Below, in pieces: positions 52,453 through 61,098 of a DNA stretch of 64,000 nucleotides. Source of the stretch: Thiohalobacter thiocyanaticus (GTDB lineage: Bacteria; Pseudomonadota; Gammaproteobacteria; Thiohalobacterales; Thiohalobacteraceae). The first letter of the stretch is position 1. Every line of letters starts with the position of its first letter. A model generated the notes under the pieces. It saw only the letters and a program-made list of their open reading frames with translations, was not told the origin of the DNA and did no database searches. The stretch is from assembly GCF_003932505.1 (NCBI RefSeq), contig NZ_QZMU01000001.1:2170001-2234000 (forward strand), read 5' to 3'. The translations under genes were made by a program, and so were the position numbers.

Positions 52453-52602
52453 CCGTCATTGCGAGGCGCGATAGCGCCGTGGCAATCTCGTACTGCTGAA
52501 TCAACCGGTTGGAGATTGCCGCGTCACTTCCCCCATAGAACCCCTGCGGGGTTCATCATGGGTACCTTACCCTGCGGGTCAAGGCATCCTCGCAATGACG
52601 GA
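52453..52602. repeat. GTCATTGCGAGG element with a long insertion in its right arm
   Basis: The left arm CCGTCATTGCGAGGCGCGAT to AATCTCG (52453-52490) is compact. In the inverted right arm (52511-52600), about 57 nt containing CCCCTGCGGGGTTC and GGTACC and CCCTGCGGGTC separate GCGTCACTT from ATCCTCGCAATGACG. The insertion is at the same arm position as at 5991-6096 and 28807-28911. Confidence 0.8.
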
Positions 52603-52650
52603 ATCCTCCGGGTTAAGTCAGTGTCGCTCAAACAAGAGTGCTTTATCTGA

Positions 52651-53663
52651 ATGGACGAACGCCTCGAACAACTCAAACAATGGCTGGCCGACATCGGCCA
52701 GCCCTTCGACGCCATCGAGCCGGCCTCGGGCGATGCCAGCTTCCGCCGTTATTTCCGCCTGACCGACGGTGAGTCCACCCGCGTCGTCATGGACGCCCCG
52801 CCCGAGAAGGAGGACAGCGCGCCCTTTGTCGATATCGCCGCCCGGTTGCAGGAGGCCGGGGTCAGCGTGCCCGGGGTGCTGGCGCAGGATCTGGCCCAGG
52901 GCTTCGTGCTGCTGGCCGATCTGGGCCATACCCTGTATCTCGACGCCCTGGACGCGGACACCGTCGAGCGGCTGTACGGCGACGCCCTCGAGGCCCTGGT
53001 GGCCATGCAGGCCCGCGGTGATACCGCGGGGCTGCCGCCCTACGACGCCGAACTGCTGGAGCGGGAGATGCGCCTGTTCACGGACTGGCTGGTGCAGCGC
53101 CAGCTCGGCCTCGAACTGACCGCTGCCGAGCGCGACCTGCTGGAGACCGCCTTCGGCCGCCTGATCGGTACTGCGCTGGAACAGCCGCAGGTGTTCGTGC
53201 ACCGGGACTACCACTCGCGCAACCTGATGCTGCAACCCACCCACAACCCGGGCATCATCGATTTCCAGGACGCCGTGCGCGGCCCGCTGACCTACGACCT
53301 GGTCTCGCTGCTGCGTGACTGCTACATCGCCTGGCCGCGCGAGCGCGTCAATGCCTGGGCGCTGGGCTATCGCGATCTCGCCATCCGCGCCGGCGTGCTG
53401 GCGGCTGACACGGCGGCCGAGCGGGACTTCCTGCGCTGGTTCGACTGGATGGGGGTGCAGCCACCCTCAAGGCTGCCGGCATCTTCGCCCGCCTCAACCT
53501 GCGCGACCGCAAACCGGGCTATCTGCAGGATATTCCCCGTACCCTGGGCTATATCGTCGAGGTGGCACCGGATTACGACGAGCTTCGGCCTCTGGGCGAG
53601 TTCATCCGCGAGCGGGTATTGCCGGGATTGGGTGGAATTTCAGCCGCGGATGAACACGGATGA
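52651..53663 (+). pseudogene. amgK: AmgK-like N-acetylmuramate/GlcNAc kinase, frameshifted
   Basis: Sugar kinase of the cell-wall recycling pathway that makes MurNAc 1-phosphate for MurU. Starts MDERLEQLKQWLADIGQPFD. Kinase features: ASFRRYFRL (about 30-38), Brenner motif FVHRDYHSRNLML (about 183-195) and IIDFQDAVRGPLTYDL (about 205-220). At about 53460, after DWMGVQ, one base appears lost. The original frame then runs to 53739 as nonsense, while the -1 frame gives KAAGIFARLNLRDRKPGYLQ and stops at 53663 inside a repeat. Apparent intact length about 338. Either real inactivation or a sequence error. Confidence 0.82.
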
Positions 53664-53912
53664 ACACGGATATATAAAAAGCTTTGAACCGCAAAGGCGC
53701 CAAAGGCGCGCAAAGGTTATAAACGGGATGAGCTCGTAGGCCGGGATAAGCGCAGTGTTCCCGGCAATTCAGTTTACGCCGGAAACGGGCCTCGTGGCCG
53801 TTATTCCGGTCTGCGCGACACAAACAGCAAATTCCATCATTTCTTCGCGCGCCTTATTCGCCTTTGCGGTTCAAGGCTTTTTCATGTCTGTGTCCACCCG
53901 TGGCTCGAATAC
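53641..53912. repeat. Large composite palindrome with double outer arms
   Basis: Left: CAGCCGCGGATGAACACGGA (53641-53660), then TTGAACCGCAAAGGCG and GGCGCGCAAAGG (to 53718). Right: GCGCGCCTTATTCGCCTTTG (53849-53868) with CGGTTCAAGGCTTTTTCATG and GTGTCCACCCGTGGCTCG (to 53911). The two flanks are aligned inverse over about 70 nt. A GTAGGCCGGGATAAGC palindrome is inside. It fills the gap before murU. Confidence 0.8.
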
Positions 53913-53950
53913 CACCATGCCTTTGTCCTGCCCCCCCGTTTTGTGGTTAA

Positions 53951-54643
<693 letters not shown>

Positions 54644-54644
54644 C

Positions 54645-56105
54645 ATGGGCCAGGAGATTCAGCAGTACCACTTCACCGCGGCCGATTTCGACAGCTTCCG
54701 TACCCGCATGCAGGACGAGACCCGCCAGCTGGCGCAATGGTTCCGGGAGGGAGCCTTTTCCACCCGTGACCGGGTGATCGGGCTGGAGCTGGAGGCCTGG
54801 CTGATCGACCGCGAGGCGCGGCCGGTGCCCATCAATACCGAATACCTGAAGGCGTTGGACGACCCCATGGCCGTCCCCGAACTGGCCCGTTTCAATATCG
54901 AACTCAACGTCCATCCCCAGCCGCTGACCGGCACGCACTGTCGAACTGCCAAAACGAAGGCACGCCGAACCTTCTCCGGACCGGGATCACTGCTAAACCG
55001 GGTTGCTGACGACTTCGACGCCCTTCTGCTGATGACCGGCATCCTCCCACTCTTGAGGACCGGCAACCTGTTCGTGTGCAACATTTCGGAGATGAACTTA
55101 CAGGTCTCTTAAACGAACAGGTTCTGCTACAGGCGCTAGGGTGCCCTTCCGCTGCGGTCTGGATATCCGCGGCCAGCGAGACCCTGGCAGCACCTAAGCA
55201 CACCCGGACATGTCATGCTGGAATCGCCTCGACATCCTTCCAGCTGGCATCTGAAGGTCAATCTGTACCGTGCCGCGCGCTACTACAACCTGGCCCAGAT
55301 GATGCTGTCCGCGCCGCTGGTGGCGGTGTCGGCCAACTCGCCCTACCTGTTCGGCCGCGACCTGTGGGACGAGACCCGCATCCCGGTGTTCGAACAGTCG
55401 GTGGAGGTCGGCGGCCGCGCCGGCGCGGCGCACGGGCCGGTGCGCCGGGTCAGCTTCGGGACCGGTTATGTGCACGACTCGCTGTTCGAGGCCTTTCAGG
55501 AGAACTGCGATCACTTTCCTGTGCTGCTGCCCATCGAATACGATGTGCCGCCGGGGGAACTGGCGCACCTGCGTCTGCACAATGGCACCATCTGGCGCTG
55601 GAACCGGCCGCTGATCGGCTTCGACGACGACGGCACCCCGCACCTGCGCATCGAGCACCGGGTGATCCCGGCCGGCCCGACCCTGGCCGACGGCATTGCC
55701 AATGCGGCCTTCTTCTATGGCCTGATCTTCGCCCTGGGTGAACGGGATGAAATCCTGGAATGGCGCCTGCCCTTCGCCACCGCCCGGGATAACTTCTACC
55801 ATGCCGCCCGTTTCGGGCTGGAAGCGCAGGTCACCTGGTTCGATGAGAAAAAGGTGCGCATGCAGACCCTGCTGGCCGACAAGCTGCTGCCGCTGGCCCG
55901 GCGCGGCCTGGAGCAGTTGGGGCTGGACCGGGACGACATCGACCTCTATACGGGCATCATCAAGCAACGTCTGCGCAACGGCTGCAACGGCGCCGCCTGG
56001 CAGCGCGCCTGGGTGGCCCGCCACGGCCGCGACTGGCAGGGCCTGACCGAGGCCTGCCTGGAACGCCAGCGCAGCGACACGCCGGTGCATGAATGGGATA
56101 TCTGA
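54645..56105 (+). pseudogene. Glutamate-cysteine ligase (GCS2)-like gene, disrupted in the middle
   Basis: The 5' part is in frame from ATG 54645: MGQEIQQYHFTAADFDSFRT, then IGLELEAWLIDREARPVPIN and FNIELNVHPQPLTGTH (to residue about 100). From 54943 to about 55250 several indels and substitutions disturb the frame: DDFDALLLMTGILPLL is recognisable in one frame, LNEQVLLQ in another. From about 55250 the frame is clean again (HLKVNLYRAARYYNLAQMML, ANSPYLFGRDLWDETRIPVF) to 56105. GCS2-family resemblance is moderate. The clustering of errors suggests bad sequence as much as a pseudogene. An intact product would be near 485 residues. Confidence 0.7.
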
Positions 56106-56152
56106 GGTTTCATGCCTGGTGGCTGAATAGCCGCGGCTGGGGGTTTTTCAAA

Positions 56153-56321
56153 AGCCATAAACCGCAAAGGCGAACAAGGCGCGCAAAGGGATTATGTCAG
56201 GATATAGCCTTGCAGGTCGGATCAGCCTGAAGGGCGTAATCCGACGGTCGGTGGTGTCGGGTTACGCTAGGCTAGCCCGACCTACATGATTTTGCGCGCC
56301 TTGTTCGCCTTTGCGGTTAGA
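56153..56321. repeat. Composite palindrome: ACCGCAAAGGCGAACAAGG arms
   Basis: The left arm AAACCGCAAAGGCGAACAAG (56159-56178) with GCGCGCAAAGG and the right arm TTGCGCGCCTTGTTCGCCTT (56292-56311) with TGCGGTT are near-perfect inverses. The inner part holds GCAGGTCGGATCAGCCTGAA (56212-56231) with GGCGTAATCCGAC and a second GTCGGGTTACGC...GCCCGACCTAC hairpin (56256-56285). It occupies most of the 260-nt gap. Confidence 0.85.
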
Positions 56322-56365
56322 GTAGTTTGTGGGTGTTTACGACCCCGGCGACTGAATGTGCAGCC

Positions 56366-57388
56366 ATGCTGAAAATTACTACTGACATCCCCGACGGACT
56401 GCTCAGCGCAGAGGCCACTGAACTCGAGGCCCTGCTCGGCGCCCCGACCCTGCTGCACCTGCCGGGTCGGCAGGAAGCGCCGCTGTTCGTCTCGGTGCTG
56501 CTGCACGGCAACGAGGACACGGGCTTCTATGCCGTGCGTAAACTGCTGAACAAGTACCGGGAGCAGAAACTGCCGCGCGCACTGTCGGTCTTCTTTGCCA
56601 ATGTCAGTGCCGCGGCGCAGGGACGCCGGCGGCTGGATGGCCAGCCCGACTACAATCGGATCTGGCCCGGCAGCGATCAGCCGGATGGTCCGGAGCAGGC
56701 CATGCTGGCCGAGGTGGTTCAGCGCATGGAGCGGCGCGGTATTTTCGCGGCCATCGACGTGCACAACAACACCGGCCTGAATCCGCACTACGCCTGTGTG
56801 AACCGCATCGATCACCGCTACTTTCACCTGGCGACCCTGTTCTCGCGCACCCTGGTCTATTTTACCCGGCCGCGCGGCGTGGCCTCGCTGGCGTTCGCGC
56901 CCCTGTGCCCTTCGGTCACGGTGGAATGCGGCCGGCCCGGCCAGGCCCATGGCGTCGATCATGCCATGGAATTCATCGAGGCGGCGCTGCATCTGTCGGA
57001 GATCCCGGTGCATCCGGTCGCCCCGCACGACATCGATCTGTTCCATACCGTGGTCACCGTTACGGTGCCGGAGGCGGTCGATTTCGGCTTCGGCCGTGCC
57101 GGTGCCACGCTGGATTTTCTGCCCGATATCGATCATCTGAATTTCCGCGAGCTGCCCGAAGGGACCGGGCTGGCGCGGGTCAACGGCGCCGGGGGCGAGC
57201 TGCTGGAGGCGCGCGATGAGCGCGGGCGCAATGTGTGGCGGGAGTATTTCTACGTCGAGGACGGCATACTCAGGCTGCGCCGGCCGGTGATGCCGTCCAT
57301 GTTTACCCTGGACGAGCGCATCGTGCGCCAGGATTGCCTGTGCTACCTGATGGAGCGTTATGAGCTGATGCCGCCGGAGCAGGGCTAG
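56366..57388 (+). CDS. Succinylglutamate desuccinylase/aspartoacylase-family zinc peptidase-like protein
   Basis: 340 residues from ATG 56366. Zinc-binding HGNE is in SVLLHGNEDTGFYAVRKLL (about 50-68). FFANVSAAAQGRRRLDGQPD (about 82-101) and FAAIDVHNNTGLNPHYACVN (about 129-148) correspond to the M14-like carboxypeptidase core with its second zinc histidine, and VTVECGRPGQ (about 189-198) contains the catalytic glutamate region. Substrate cannot be assigned. Neighbours (murU, GCS2-like gene) suggest amidated or glutamate-containing compounds, but weakly. Confidence 0.85.
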   Translation: MLKITTDIPDGLLSAEATELEALLGAPTLLHLPGRQEAPLFVSVLLHGNEDTGFYAVRKLLNKYREQKLPRALSVFFANVSAAAQGRRRLDGQPDYNRIWPGSDQPDGPEQAMLAEVVQRMERRGIFAAIDVHNNTGLNPHYACVNRIDHRYFHLATLFSRTLVYFTRPRGVASLAFAPLCPSVTVECGRPGQAHGVDHAMEFIEAALHLSEIPVHPVAPHDIDLFHTVVTVTVPEAVDFGFGRAGATLDFLPDIDHLNFRELPEGTGLARVNGAGGELLEARDERGRNVWREYFYVEDGILRLRRPVMPSMFTLDERIVRQDCLCYLMERYELMPPEQG

Positions 57389-57464
57389 GTCCGGGCGCTG
57401 CGGCTGTTCGCACGGCGGCGAGCCGGGATCGGATGCCGTCGCGCCCGGATCCGGACGGCGTACA

Positions 57465-57494
57465 TTGACTGGCCATGAAAGGGCCGTTTATTCT
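57465..57494 (+). promoter_or_regulatory. Candidate sigma-70 promoter of the 7TMR-DISM GGDEF gene
   Basis: TTGACT (57465-57470), 18 nt, TATTCT (57489-57494). It lies about 100 nt before the start of the downstream gene. Confidence 0.45.
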
Positions 57495-57599
57495 ACGCCG
57501 TCCCCTCGTCGCACGTTTCCGGCGCTCAGTGGCAGGATTGGAGCAGCCAGGCTGTGATCCGGGGTGTGCAACGATGATCCCCGGCATTACATGAGATAA

Positions 57600-59369
57600 A
57601 TGGTGCTGCTTCGATCCGTTCATCCCCTTCGCTGCGACTCCCGGCAAGAAAGTGCCGCTCGACAGCTTCTCATGATCCTGCTTGCCGCGCTGGTTCTGCT
57701 TGCCTGTCCTGCAGCGGCATGGTCGTCGGTATCCGCGGAGCATGCCGTCGATATCGGCAATCTGACCACCATGAGGCTGCGCGCACCCGCGACCTTCTGG
57801 GTCAGCGGGCGCGCACACGAGGTGTCCGAACTGCCGCTGGAGCGTTTCCGGCCGCTGACCGAAAAGCAGGTCAATCGCGGCATTACAAAGGACGACCACT
57901 GGATCCGGGTCAGGCTGTCCAACACGGACAGGAACCAGCCGAAGCGCTGGGTGCTGCATCATGAGACCAGCTACCTGGATGAAATGAGCGTGTACTACGC
58001 CGATAACGGCGGGGCCATGAAACAGTTGGTGCTGAGCGACCGGAAACCCTTCTCCGAGCGGCCGCTGGACTACCGGACGCTGGCGTTCTCCCATGCCACC
58101 CCGGCGGATGGCTATACCGATGTGTTCCTGCGGCTGCGCTACGTGAAGGCCGACGCCATGACGCTGAACGTTTATCTCAGTCGCGCTGATCTGTTCTACA
58201 ACCAGACGCGGCAGGAGTATCTGGTCTATGGCGGTTATTACGGCCTGATGACGTCATTGTTCATCATCGCCGTGATCTTCTCCCTCATCATGCGGCAGTC
58301 CGTTTACCTGTACTACGCCGCATTTCTGGCCTCCAGCATGCTTATGTGGGCGCTGCTCAACGGCCTGGCCTTTCAGTATCTCTGGCCGGATTCGGTGTTC
58401 TGGCACAACGAGGGTTTCCATATCGTGTACCTGGCGGTGGCCATCACCGCCTTGCAGTTCTCGCGGCTGTTCCTGCATACCGTCCGCTGCTGTCCGCGCA
58501 TCGACAGACTGATCCGGGCGGCACAGTGGATCATGGTCGGCGGTATCCTGTTGCGTTTTGCCGGTTTCTACGCACCGGTGCTGTATCTTTCCTTTGCCTC
58601 CCTTGCCCTGCTGGTACTGCTGCCCCTGCTGGGTCTGGTCGCCTACCGGCACGGCATGCGCTACGCCCGCTGGTACGCCCTGGCCTGGGTATTCTATGGG
58701 CTGGGTCTGCTGGTCAGCGTATTCAGCGCCGGGAGTACGCTGTTCGACTGGGGGATGGCCCCCCTTGCGTACGCCCAGGGTTGCAGTGTGCTGGAGGCTG
58801 CGTTCCTGCTGGTTGCCCTGGGGGAAAGACTGATCGGCTGGGACCGGGATCGCCTGCAGGCTTTGGAGCTGGCCAGCCAGGATCCGCTGACCGGGCTCGG
58901 TAACCGGCGTGCGTTCAAGGAGGCCTTCGATCGCATGCAGGAGATCGCCAGAACCAACGCCCTGCCGGTCTTCCTCATCCTGATCGACCTGGACAACTTC
59001 AAGGAAATAAACGACCGTCATGGCCATGATGCCGGTGACCGGATTCTGACCCGGCTGGGCGGGATGCTGGTGCGCCTGTCACGTCCGCAGGATGTCTGTA
59101 TCCGCTATGGAGGTGAGGAGTTCGCCATTCTGCTGCAGGCGCCTGGTGCCGAGCAGGCCTACCAGATGGCGGAGCGGATCCGCAGGGAATTTGCCGCCAA
59201 TCCCACCGATTACGAAGGCAGCAGGATTCAGCACACCCTTACGGCCGGGATCGCCATGGCCGCCGCGAACGGCCACAGGCTCAAACCGGACGAGCTTGTC
59301 CGGCAGGCCGATGCCGCCCTGTACCGTGCCAAGAATGCCGGGCGCAATCGGACCTGTTTGCATGAATGA
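57600..59369 (+). CDS. 7TMR-DISM diguanylate cyclase
   Basis: 589 residues. ATG 57600 gives a basic 24-residue extension; ATG 57672 (MILLAALVLLACPAAAWSS) would start directly with a signal peptide and may be the true start. A periplasmic 7TMR-DISMED2 ligand domain (about 45-190, HWIRVRLSNTDR, DEMSVYYADNGG) precedes seven transmembrane helices (about 205-400) and a GGDEF domain (about 420-585). The active site is RYGGEEFAILL (about 501-511) with an RxxD inhibitory site (RPQD) five residues before GGEEF. It should sense a periplasmic carbohydrate-like ligand and make c-di-GMP. Confidence 0.92.
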   Translation: MVLLRSVHPLRCDSRQESAARQLLMILLAALVLLACPAAAWSSVSAEHAVDIGNLTTMRLRAPATFWVSGRAHEVSELPLERFRPLTEKQVNRGITKDDHWIRVRLSNTDRNQPKRWVLHHETSYLDEMSVYYADNGGAMKQLVLSDRKPFSERPLDYRTLAFSHATPADGYTDVFLRLRYVKADAMTLNVYLSRADLFYNQTRQEYLVYGGYYGLMTSLFIIAVIFSLIMRQSVYLYYAAFLASSMLMWALLNGLAFQYLWPDSVFWHNEGFHIVYLAVAITALQFSRLFLHTVRCCPRIDRLIRAAQWIMVGGILLRFAGFYAPVLYLSFASLALLVLLPLLGLVAYRHGMRYARWYALAWVFYGLGLLVSVFSAGSTLFDWGMAPLAYAQGCSVLEAAFLLVALGERLIGWDRDRLQALELASQDPLTGLGNRRAFKEAFDRMQEIARTNALPVFLILIDLDNFKEINDRHGHDAGDRILTRLGGMLVRLSRPQDVCIRYGGEEFAILLQAPGAEQAYQMAERIRREFAANPTDYEGSRIQHTLTAGIAMAAANGHRLKPDELVRQADAALYRAKNAGRNRTCLHE

Positions 59370-59432
59370 GGCCGACGGCGAATCAGGCGCCGTCCGGCAC
59401 AGGGCTGTACTGGCGCGATCCGGGGCGAACGC

Positions 59433-60506
59433 ATGCGTCTGCTGACCAGCATAACTTCGCACGGCTTCGGTCATGCCGCTCAGGCGCTCGTTGTCCTCAA
59501 TGCCCTGATGACGCGCCGCCCTGACATCGAGTTGCATATCGCCACTACGGTGCCGAAGCCGTTCCTCGCAGGGCGCCTGGCACATCCCTTTACCTGTCAT
59601 GTTCATTCCACCGACTTCGGCTTGAAGATGGCCTCCGCTCTCGACATTGACCGGGCGGCCAGCGCCGCGGCCTATGCCGCCCAGGCGCAGATGTGGGATT
59701 CCCTGGTCGAGGCCGAAATCGGTTTTCTCAGCGCGCTCAGCCCCGACCTGCTGCTGGCCGATATTCCCTACATCCCACTGGCCGCCGCGCACAAGCTGGG
59801 TATTCCCGCTGTCGGTCTGTGCTCACTCAACTGGGCCGGTATCTACCGGCACTATTTCCACGACCGGCCGGAAGCGGATGCGGTGCTGGAACGGCTGATC
59901 AGCGCCTACAGCAGTGCCAGGGTGTTCCTTACGCCCGAACCTTTCATGCCGATGCCGGAACTGGACAATACCCGCGCCATCGGACCGCTGGCCCGTACCG
60001 GCAGCAATCGCCGCGACGAGATCGATGCACAGCTTGGATTGAAGCCGGATGACAGGCTGGTGCTGATCGCGCTCGGCGGTGTACAGGGGCGGCTGCCCGT
60101 GGAACGCTGGCCGGTTATCCCTGGCGTGCACTGGCTGGTACAGACAGGTTGGAAGGTGGAACGACCGGGTTTCCACGCCATCGAATCGCTGGAGATGCCG
60201 TTCACCGACATTCTCGCCAGCAGCGACGCCCTGCTGGGCAAGATCGGCTACGGCACCGTCACCGAGTGCGCGGTGAACGCAACGCCCATGCTCTATATCC
60301 CGCGCGCCGACTGGCCGGAGGAGCCGTATCTCGCTGGCTGGATGGAAGGTCACGGTGCCATCGCGCGGGTGGATGTCGATCAGGCGGAAACGGGGGATCT
60401 CAGCCAGGCCCTGCAGGCGCTGCTGGCGCAGCCGCCGTCGTCACCGCCGGCGCTGACCGGGGCGGAGGAGGCGGTGCAGCGTTTGCTTGAGGTTTACGGG
60501 GGCTGA
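59433..60506 (+). CDS. GT-B-fold glycosyltransferase-like protein
   Basis: 357 residues. The N-terminus MRLLTSITSHGFGHAAQALV is the GHG loop of MurG/UGT-type transferases, and DFGLKMASALDIDRAASAAA (about 64-83) resembles the N-terminal GT-like domain of plant L-arabinokinases. The C-terminal half has LALGGVQGRL-type ALGGVQGRLPVERW (about 212-225) and the donor loop GKIGYGTVTECAVNATPMLY (about 269-288). Donor and acceptor are unknown. It starts 63 nt after the diguanylate cyclase stop in the same direction, possibly co-expressed. Confidence 0.8.
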   Translation: MRLLTSITSHGFGHAAQALVVLNALMTRRPDIELHIATTVPKPFLAGRLAHPFTCHVHSTDFGLKMASALDIDRAASAAAYAAQAQMWDSLVEAEIGFLSALSPDLLLADIPYIPLAAAHKLGIPAVGLCSLNWAGIYRHYFHDRPEADAVLERLISAYSSARVFLTPEPFMPMPELDNTRAIGPLARTGSNRRDEIDAQLGLKPDDRLVLIALGGVQGRLPVERWPVIPGVHWLVQTGWKVERPGFHAIESLEMPFTDILASSDALLGKIGYGTVTECAVNATPMLYIPRADWPEEPYLAGWMEGHGAIARVDVDQAETGDLSQALQALLAQPPSSPPALTGAEEAVQRLLEVYGG

Positions 60507-60512
60507 AACCGC

Positions 60513-60824
60513 TCAGGTCTCCAGGTTGCCGGACAGTACCAGCGGGGCGACCCAGTAATGGATATCGCTGCCGGTTAAGTCGCGGTGCAGACCCTGCAGC
60601 ATGGCCTGTATCTGTTCGCCGCCGGCATGGACCTGGAACTGCACGCGCCGTTGCCGACCGCTCACCTGTTCGGCCAGGGACAGATGCCCGTGACATGAAC
60701 TGTGACCGTTGACGTTCTGGCTGGTGAATCCAGCCCCTTCACCGTGCTCCAGCAGCCAGTCGATGATAGCCTCTTCCAGCGCCGGTGGGGCCGACAGGAC
60801 CAGCAGTTGTTGTTCAGGGTTCAT
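60513..60824 (-). CDS. DUF3240-family protein of a heavy-metal RND operon
   Basis: 103 residues starting MNPEQQLLVLSAPPALEEAI. Small PII-like alpha/beta protein with FTSQNVNGHSSCHGHLSLAE (about 33-52), rich in His and Cys, as usual for DUF3240 proteins encoded after CusA/CzcA pumps; a metal-sensing or accessory role is inferred. Its AAGGAG Shine-Dalgarno is supplied by the terminal inverted repeat of the element at 60831-61098, 10 nt before ATG. Confidence 0.85.
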   Translation of the reverse strand: MNPEQQLLVLSAPPALEEAIIDWLLEHGEGAGFTSQNVNGHSSCHGHLSLAEQVSGRQRRVQFQVHAGGEQIQAMLQGLHRDLTGSDIHYWVAPLVLSGNLET

Positions 60825-60830
60825 GCGTCT

Positions 60831-61098
60831 AGTACTCCTTCAATATGATATTGACGGGTTCAGAGCCTGCGAGCGGCGTCAGGGCAAGGCGCAGCTCGCA
60901 GGCAATGGTGTGTGACCCTTGTCAAGAGCTGCAATGCCGCAATGGCGCCGCTCGCAGGCTCCCTCCGGGCGAGGCGATAAGCGGCCATCTGCCGCGTTGC
61001 TAGCCCTTGATGTAGATGGCTACCCCGGCGGGCAAGCGCCTTGCACCTGGTCGCTTCTCGTCTCGCTGACCCCGTCAATATCATATTGAAGGAGTACT
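60831..61098. mobile_element. 268-bp MITE-like element with 33-bp terminal inverted repeats
   Basis: The ends are AGTACTCCTTCAATATGATA with TTGACGGGTTCAG (60831-60863) and its inverse ending TATTGAAGGAGTACT (61066-61098), with 32 of 33 bases matching. A nested inner pair, GAGCCTGCGAGCGGCG (60864-60879) with CGCCGCTCGCAGGCTC (60946-60961), sits at the left. No coding capacity or transposase. The ends AGTACT are themselves palindromic. It separates the metal-pump permease from its DUF3240 gene and provides the stop of the former and the ribosome-binding site of the latter. Confidence 0.85.
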
